64,000 nt of DNA from Pseudofabraea citricarpa (taxonomy: Eukaryota; Ascomycota; Leotiomycetes; Helotiales; Dermateaceae), in the NCBI GenBank assembly GCA_029641185.1, contig JAPWGK010000032.1, forward strand, positions 186,001-250,000, read 5' to 3'. Of the stretch, positions 57,348 to 64,000 are shown one piece after another. The notes beneath the pieces are model-generated. The model saw only the letters and a list, made by a program, of their open reading frames with translations, had not been told where the DNA came from and made no database searches. The translations under genes were made by a program, and so were the position numbers. The first letter of the stretch is position 1. Each line of letters opens with the position of its first letter.

Positions 57348-58363
57348 GTGTAGCTCCCTCGGTGGACTTGGGATATTCACGAGTGTTCAATGGTTTCATA
57401 GCGCAGGATAGGTCTGGAATTGTGAGCGGGACTTTGAGTTTATGATGGAGTCTTTACAGCGGGTTTTTGGTTGAAGAAGTTGTCGTTTTACTCTGTTATG
57501 TTATTTATAGGACGTTTATTCTCAGAGCAATAAAAAGAATATCACATTGTTTGATTCAAGAACTTGGATTCTTGAAACTTCGAGGGACTCTTTGCGATGT
57601 TTACTTGCCTTTTAGGAATTCCCCGATCAATTTAGTCTCTATTCCAACCATGAAATATCATTCATGAATTTACAACTGCTGTACCTGGTAGTTTATACTA
57701 CACTAGACATATGTTTACTTTAGTTAGCAGAAATCCGAGCGTCTTTACATGCATTCCAGATGAGGGAGAAGAGTAGAGCGCAAAGATACGAAATTAAGGG
57801 AGACGTGTCGTGCATCCATGTCATGTCATGTCATAGCACGTCGCGTCGCACGTGATCTGTCTGATACTCACATTTTTGCACCTCCTAATCCTTCTTCTCT
57901 AGAATGACAACAGCATTGAAAGAAAAGAAGAAAAGAACGGGAATATATGCCGCCGGCTGCCGTGAAACCACCCGCCGTCAAGATGCTGGCTTTTAGGATG
58001 ATGGTAGATGGCTCCCTGAATCCCTGCTGGTTCAGATGCTTTTGTCTGACGCGCGGAAATGTTGTTGCGAGCTGCTGTGTGGCTGACAAGGAGTAATCTA
58101 TCAGAGCCACCTCGCTTATTTTCCAACCTGCAAACCTGTTTCTAGGTACGGTAGCTGGTGAAAGCATAGTCCAAAGCTCCACCTGAGAAGCAAAACCATG
58201 CATGGTAAAAACATGGCTTTCAACTGGATTTCACCAGATTTAAATGAGGTAAAAGTTTTGCCGTTTGTGAAAGAACATATTGAAGCTTGAGCAAGTTTAC
58301 CAGATAACCGATCATATCTTACTTTGTTTCAAGCTCGGCAATTATTCTGTGTTGCTCTAAAGC
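57348..58363. other. Intergenic region with one repeat remnant
   Basis: At about 57900-57970 a segment (ATGACAACAG ... ACGGGAATATATGCCGCCGG) resembles the array unit at 50.5-52.2 kb. A CATGT/CATGT run lies near 57815-57835. No gene supported. Confidence 0.45.
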
Positions 58364-58930
58364 ATGGAAGCAACTGAGTGTATTTCGGTGCCTCCGACGA
58401 GTTTCTGTATATACCATCATAAGAAACCTGCAAAACTTCTCCCTGCTGATTATATAGTATATAAATTACCAATACTCAACAATACCTCAAAATACTTTAT
58501 GAATTACTATACATCAGACAAACCTCACATCAAATATAAATACTTTAGATCAAAAACAGCCATTTTTATCTATCAGATAATCTCCATGCACACGACAACT
58601 TTCTTTATCATCACCCTCAAAAAGACATTGACGAATGGCGTCACGATAAAGGTACACGAGCCACGCGCAAGTTCTGAAATCGACATCATCAAACTATGTA
58701 ATGACATTGAAACCTTGGTGTATTTTTCTAATTATAACCAATTGCTTGCAACTATTGAGCTCCATTTCACTCCACCTTGGATTGTCTTTCAACGCAGATC
58801 TACAGATCATATGTTGGAGTTGCCCCTACATCCTCTCACACTTACCTCACGAATATATGCAATAACCTTACCCAAAAATTTGCGGTTTGGTGTCTCTAAT
58901 CGGTGCAATAGGTTATACGATCAAGAGTAG
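58364..58930 (+). CDS. Orphan AT-rich open frame, 188 codons
   Basis: A long open frame in an AT-rich setting with no recognised motif, signal peptide or membrane segment. Length alone in AT-rich DNA, where stops are frequent, is the only support. It lies between the decayed and the intact exonuclease copies. It may be a remnant of a mobile or lineage-specific gene, or chance. Confidence 0.25.
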   Translation: MEATECISVPPTSFCIYHHKKPAKLLPADYIVYKLPILNNTSKYFMNYYTSDKPHIKYKYFRSKTAIFIYQIISMHTTTFFIITLKKTLTNGVTIKVHEPRASSEIDIIKLCNDIETLVYFSNYNQLLATIELHFTPPWIVFQRRSTDHMLELPLHPLTLTSRIYAITLPKNLRFGVSNRCNRLYDQE

Positions 58931-59478
58931 CACCATCATCTATGTTCGGTGCTTTCATCCCCCACGATTTTCCAGCAGTGGAATACCCGAAAAGAAGCAC
59001 CCTATCGACAACTAGCAATACTGGCTACGCAAGTTTTAGCAACTGCTTGAATGTGGGAAGCAATAGCAACCGTGGCTGTTCTTGCAAAAGCACCGTAAAT
59101 TAACCGATAAATGAGCACTTGAAGTTGGTTTTCAAGTTGGAAAATAGCTTGATAACCCCTCTCGAGTTTGACCGTAAGTTGAGATTTTTAGGACACGCTA
59201 GACATACGCATTTTTAATACTTTAAATGTGTTAGTAAATCCACTAGCTATAGGCGGGCACCGAGCTAGATTAGCCTAAGGTCGTAGTGCTATTGCTCTCG
59301 CGTACTTAAATTGCAGCGCGCGTCTACCAGCTCAATTCTCCTGCACCTCTTCATCATTGACATTACCATAGTTTCTAAATCTTCCTCTCGTCATCCTCAT
59401 TATCCTAGTCTCCCCAGACGCCCTAGTACCTAGATCTAGAACCTAGAATCCCAATTGCGTATTCAGCTGAACACCAAG
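58931..59478. promoter_or_regulatory. Upstream region of the exonuclease-domain gene
   Basis: 548 bp; no specific element identified. Confidence 0.35.
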
Positions 59479-60784
59479 ATGGGAAACAAGAATAGACGCG
59501 TCCCAGCCAAGTTTGAGCCCTGGAGAATCGTAAGTAGAACGCCGTGGTCATTCTACTGCTGCCAAGGGCTAACTTGTCTTGAACAGTATGATATCGCCGG
59601 TGTCAATGAGATGCCAATAACACAATGGAACTGGATGAGCTACGCAGAAGCGCTTGTAACACCAGTATCGGAGTACGTAATAGCCATATGAAACGTTTGT
59701 TTTATGCTTTCTAATTCTTACCACAGATTATCCAACAACACAACCACTTATTTGTGCAGTGGCACAGCTTGGAGATCCCACTTACAGCTCTAGCAGCGAG
59801 GGAGAAAGCAATCTATCCAGCTCCTATACTAGCCATTCAAAGTCCAGTAGTTGGTCAACCGTATCAACTATTGACAACAAGATCCTAGCTAGCAACAACA
59901 CCACTGAGTTGCTTCCCAAGCTAGGAGTCAATTTCGCAACTTCTCCCAGCTCTGCTCCCACATCTTCACTTCTCGGGGCAGCCCAACATGTTAGAATTGA
60001 TTCCATGGACAAAATGGGTGCACTTCTCGAAACCCTCAGCCAATTGAAGCCGTCGGTTCTCGAACTCCAACTTGATTGTGAGGGATACCAACTCGGAAAG
60101 AATGGAACTTTGACCGATCTCGAATTGAAGTTTCCCACACAAAACATCACTTACTTGGTCGATGTTTTGACTATCGGCACGGAACTTTTTGACAAATCTG
60201 GACCAGGTGGTACGACAATACGATCGGTTTTAGAAAACCCCACAATCCCCGTGGGAATTTACGACTGCCGCAATGACTCTTCTGGCTTATATGCAAACCA
60301 TGGGGTCAAGTTACAAAACGTGATCGACCTACAGTTGCTATATTTGGTGGCTTATAGTAGATCGGGAAGACGGTTCCTGCCAGGCTTAGCTGAAGCTGTG
60401 AACACGCTTCCACTAATGCCGAACGAGAAAGAAGAATGGAACAACAAAAAGACAGCTGGCAAGGAGTTTTGTAGGTCAAACGGAGGGCAATGGCACCTCT
60501 TCTTGGAGCGTCCATTGAATCCAATCCTGGAAGAGTACACAGCTGGCGACACCGATTACATGGCCCACATATTCGCAAATTGCATGGAACTTCCATGCAT
60601 GGCAGGCCAGAACCTGCAAGACTTTGTCATGAAGGAGTCCCGAGCTAGAATCCAAGAATCTTTGACGCCGGAGTATCAACCGGAAGGTCGGGACCACGCC
60701 AAAACTCCTGCAGCATTCAACGAGCTTTCATGCCTAGACTGGTCATTAGCATCAGCAAATCCATATGAAGACGACGATTATTAG
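59479..60784 (+). CDS. 3'-5' exonuclease-domain protein (DEDD, EXD-like), apparently intact copy
   Basis: Fungal protein with an RNase D/Werner-type 3'-5' exonuclease fold. Best model: join(59479..59529,59587..59672,59788..60784), 377 aa; exon 2/3 junction is uncertain because the best-looking acceptor (near 59757) breaks the frame. Exon 1 encodes MGNKNRRVPAKFEPWRI. Motif I is LQLDCEGYQLG (D142, E144), followed by ITYLVDVLTIG; motif II is IYDCRNDSSGLYANHGVKLQ (D209) and VIDLQLL. The C-terminal part (GGQWHLFLERPLNPILEEYT, HIFANCMELPC) is shared with the two decayed copies nearby. The metal-binding D/E residues of motifs I and II are present; motif III cannot be placed with confidence. No signal peptide. 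Substrate unknown. Confidence 0.78.
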
Positions 60785-63012
60785 TAGATATTTCTCTACG
60801 ACAATTTTCTTCAGATTAGCATTGGCTAGGATGAGGTTAGGCTCTTGAGTAGAACCGTGGATATGTAACAAGCATGGGATAGTGAAAGAGACGCTGATTA
60901 TGGAGACTGGGGACCACGAGAATCGAGAATTATTGACCTTGAGAGTTAGGGGGGGAGTAGTATTGGGGCTGGGACTTGTTGGTACAATGAGACTGTTCCT
61001 CTAGCCATTAACCAAAATAGAATTAGACTTAGTCATGTAATGTCAGTCAAAAGTTTGCTCCGAAGATTTGTGATCAGGGTGCCCACAAGAAGTTAGAAAT
61101 ACCAGCCGGCTACAATCCATCAAATCAAGAACTGCGAGAATGAAAAGAGCCAGCAAAATGCCATTTGCAATTTGAGTGGTAACAGGCATATTTGGTGAAT
61201 TTGCAAACACCATTTATTATCACTAACTTCCTCGCGATCGTAATTGGAGATTAACGTATGACGCCGTGTGAGGTTTTCGTGAGAAGAACACTTAAGCTTG
61301 AAAATAACGATGTTTTATTTTATCAGTTCTGACCTAACCTAAGAGATCGAATGATTCTGTATGTCCAGTTTGCTTCCTGATGAATTTGTACATGGAGCTA
61401 CGAGGCCAAGATTCTAATCGATCGGCTCTGAATGGGGGTGTATCGGCATATATATTAAAAATCTGTCTATTCTTGAGATGTTTAATTTCTGTTTGAGTAA
61501 CTTATCTAAGGGAGTGATCGAGATACACTCCACCATCTTTCTCATGCGCTACTCCAACTCTTTGGACCAAGCGAGGTTCCCCTGAATTAGCCGACACTTG
61601 GCATAATTTGCAAAATGGGACAACAACCTGATACGGTATGTGATTACCTCTTCTGCAGAAGTGATTGAAATAAGTGGTGATCAAAGTATCTCAGTCTCGC
61701 GTGCTCAAGTCATGCCTGGGAGAACAAGCTTAGGTTTTGATTTCAGCATGATCATGCCGGTCTTTCAATCAAGGTTGTGCCCAGAAACCAAAGTTGTCCA
61801 AAGATAGGGTTGTTTCAATATGTCATTTTGCGACTAGATCTAGAAAAGCTATATGAACTGACAAGATAGCTAAGATTTGTATCTGGCTAAGCCTATTAGT
61901 ACTTTTTTAGGACAACGGCAAAAAAGCATCTTTCCAAGAATGATATTTGTTTCTCTCGTACATAAACTTGACCTCAATAATGCGTTTTCTTGGCAATCTT
62001 TTTTTCCAAAGCATTTCTAGTTACTCTATCTGTTTCCAGTTCATAAGAGGTAAATCAAGATTGAGAGAGCCATTTAAAGCAAACTCTACTGCAACAACTT
62101 GCTTTCCCATATCTGCATTCTTCAATAGCGGAAACTACAAGATTATAACACAAGTGCTCGTTGATCTTATTCTCCCAGATTTTCAACGAGATGTCATCTT
62201 GCTGTTGAGTGAATAAACACTTGGCTCTGCTCCAGCTTACAAGTGTTTCCAACACTTACATGGCGACAACACTTACATGGCGACAACTCGAGGTTTACTT
62301 CAGAAGAGGGACGGGACGTTTGTGATTACAACGGGAGGTGAATATTGAAGATTTGAATCGGAAATAAACCAGATGATTCTTGCTTTTGACTAAGTGGCAT
62401 TGCAATTGATCTGGGTATTGGATGTTCAAATTCTGGGAAGAAACATTTCAATACCAGACTCAGTAACGTTATCGATCTATAGCATCTAGCAAATCTAGCT
62501 AGAAGATTTTGTTGGGGGTGTTTTTCCAGCATGTTCCCAGTCGTCGGATTATTTGAACTTGTTTTCTATCAGCCGTAACGAATTTAAAATTTGCATTAAA
62601 TTAGAGGACTTGGAAAAGGCATGGCGGATATCTATACGTAGGTACAATCAGGGTAATATTCTAAAAGTCGTTGTATTTTGAAGTCTCTTCCTAGCAATAT
62701 AGGGACGTTAGAGTTGGAGCCATGTATATTTTAAGCCTCAAAAATAATTTGAACGCGTTTTGGAAGCATAAGATTCATATTATCAATATCCTTGATATAC
62801 TGGGCCTTGTGGGGTGTTATCGAGTAAACTCTTCCCAAAAATGATTTAAAGTTTTTATTTAGCCATGAGAACTTTTAGTGCAAAATTTATGGAGGAAGCC
62901 GATTAGAGTATCTAGCTATAAAGGTAGAGCGAACGGGAAAGTATAGAACACACGGTTGTGTTTAAGTCCGGGAAACGGCGTCTCTCGGTTCGTAAGTTTG
63001 TGTCTACTGCTG
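60785..63012. other. AT-rich intergenic region
   Basis: About 2.2 kb without a supportable gene. A 17-bp unit ACTTACATGGCGACAAC is directly repeated at 62254-62287. Elsewhere I see nothing distinct. Confidence 0.5.
62252..62287. repeat. 17-bp direct repeat, two copies
   Basis: ACACTTACATGGCGACAAC occurs twice head-to-tail with a shared AC at the junction. Non-coding. Confidence 0.85.
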
Positions 63013-63425
63013 CAAACCGTGGAGTTACATTACAGGACGTTGTTGACACCTAGCCTTATTGGCGTTATGATCCGATCAATCCTCAGAAACTCGATAAGAT
63101 CTTTGGGGGTTTAAAACTGTCGCAATGACCCCTTGACGTTGTATGTAAATCACGGCGTGAAGCTAGAAAGTGTAATTGGAGTTCAACCATCTGGTCGGCT
63201 GTTATAGACAAGCACGGAGGTTCTTACCAGGGTGAGTGGACTCTGGAGGCGGTTGATGAGCAAAATGACTGGAGCAAGAACAAGTGGGCTACCGGGGCTA
63301 GAAAACAGTTCCGCGAGTTCAATGGAGCCAAGTGGGACCATTTTCCATTTCTGGTAACCCCGCAGCCCAGAATCCAATTCTGGGAGCCGTTGATTTGCAA
63401 AATTGGTGCCATACAACATTTAAGG
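63013..63425 (+). pseudogene. Second decayed copy of the DEDD exonuclease-domain gene
   Basis: Near 63107-63185 the frame reads NCRNDPLTLYVNHGVKLESV, matching DCRNDSSGLYANHGVKLQNV of the intact gene (motif II), with a stop just before it. A separate bit at 63013-63052 reads AANRGVTLQDVVD, a second diverged version of the same motif. Downstream, in another frame, WSKNKWATGARKQFREFNGA and KWDHFPFLVTPQPRIQFWEP match WNNKKTAGKEFCRSNGGQWH and its continuation. Frameshifts and stops make it non-functional. Confidence 0.8.
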
Positions 63426-63788
63426 CTGATCTTAGTTTCCTAGGTAGTTTTTGATGGTATTCTATGTATGAATTAGAATATCGATAATACGCAAATCGAG
63501 GTGTTCCTAATTCTCTGAAATGTCCTTGAACTTTTCGTTGACTAGTTACTCACAAAACCAAAATATGACAAAACATCATGAAAAATATGTATTTAGAATA
63601 AGTTCGCTTTATTGGTATCTTGAAAATAAGTACAATGAAAAGTAAAGTGCTAGAGCAAAGTCTCTGGGCATTTTCACTAGCCTAACACCACATTAATGCT
63701 ATCCCTAATATTTTGTAAGCCACAAAATTCTAACCCATTGAAGAAATGCATCGCTAATCCCACAAACTCCTAGTTCCCCTTGTTCTGC
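63426..63788. other. Intergenic region
   Basis: 363 bp, AT-rich; holds the 3' end of the minus-strand membrane-protein gene. Nothing else seen. Confidence 0.4.
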
Positions 63789-64000
63789 TTATTTCTGACG
63801 ATTCGAAGGTAATTCCACTGCCGGTGGGCCCGTAACAGGTGCTTCATGATAAGTGTCCCAATGGTTTTTTGGTGCGCCATAGGCCTGCATGTTGGCGTTG
63901 TTGACACTCGCATCCATAGCTCCGTAATACTGCGCCTGTCCCCTCCATTTCCTCCTTAACAGGAAGAATGCGGCCGCACTTGCTAGAACAACTACTCCCA
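63789..64000 (-). CDS. C-terminal part of a single-pass membrane protein
   Basis: Partial; the gene enters from beyond the right edge. The visible C-terminus reads GVVVLASAAAFFLLRRKWRG, a transmembrane segment with a basic stop-transfer sequence, then a ~49-residue cytoplasmic tail (AMDASVNNANMQAYGAPKNH, WDTYHEAPVTGPPAVELPSN) to the stop at 63789. This layout (external domain, one membrane helix, short Tyr/Pro-rich tail ending near PPAVELPS) is common in fungal surface sensors and mucin-like proteins (Mid2/WSC-type), but the ectodomain that would decide is outside the window. Confidence 0.75.
   Translation of the reverse strand, partial: GVVVLASAAAFFLLRRKWRGQAQYYGAMDASVNNANMQAYGAPKNHWDTYHEAPVTGPPAVELPSNRQK

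Overview
The window is nuclear DNA of a filamentous ascomycete (Pezizomycotina). Coding genes are interrupted by short introns (about 45-150 nt) with GT..AG ends and CTAAC/CTAAT-like branch sites, intergenic spaces are long, and the gene set is eukaryotic (Utp4, Apc11, Rps2, PNGase, ER FKBP). Two genes with 2EXR-like folds, a family common in Leotiomycetes, make Helotiales or a relative my best guess, but this is inference. No bacterial, phage or CRISPR features are present. Exon coordinates below were worked out by hand from splice sites and reading phase.

Layout. 1-0.83 kb (-): 5' part of a type II mitochondrial NADH dehydrogenase. 0.83-4.9 kb: gene-poor, with a degenerate repeat cluster. 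4.9-6.5 kb (-): REX-type DEDDh RNA exonuclease with an unusual GC-AG intron. 8.6-11.4 kb (+): Utp4-like WD40 protein of the small-subunit processome. 12.6-14.1 kb (-): peptide:N-glycanase. 14.1-19.9 kb: gene-poor, carrying a mutated inverted fragment of 18S rRNA. 19.9-21.0 kb (-): mercaptopyruvate/thiosulfate sulfurtransferase, divergent from APC11 (21.75-22.25 kb, +). 22.6-23.3 kb (-): secretory FKBP with a C-terminal HNEL signal. 25.1-25.4 kb (+): small 74-aa protein. 26.5-27.5 kb (+): ribosomal protein uS5 (Rps2). 27.9-33.1 kb (+): a 1,676-aa modular surface-type protein. 33.8-35.6 kb (+): cytochrome P450 with one in-frame stop. 38.1-39.8 kb (+) and 44.6-45.4 kb (-): 2EXR proteins. 40.2-40.8 kb (+): small disordered basic protein. 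46.1-49.8 kb (+): 1,243-aa protein with a C-terminal membrane anchor. 50.5-52.2 kb: tandem array with a repeat of about 305 bp. 53.0-53.9 kb (+): dienelactone-hydrolase-family protein. 55.7-56.4 kb (+): small secreted protein. 57-63.4 kb: one apparently intact and two decayed copies of a DEDD 3'-5' exonuclease-domain gene. 63.8-64 kb (-): tail of a single-pass membrane protein.

The left half and the 20-27 kb block are housekeeping: ribosome biogenesis and translation (Utp4, REX exonuclease, Rps2), protein quality control and cell cycle (PNGase, FKBP, Apc11), and mitochondrial/sulfur metabolism. From about 28 kb rightward the content is accessory: surface/secreted proteins, a broken P450, 2EXR paralogs, minisatellites, a tandem array and decaying exonuclease copies. 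I see no convincing secondary-metabolite cluster: the P450 stands alone, with no synthase beside it. No tRNA gene could be supported.
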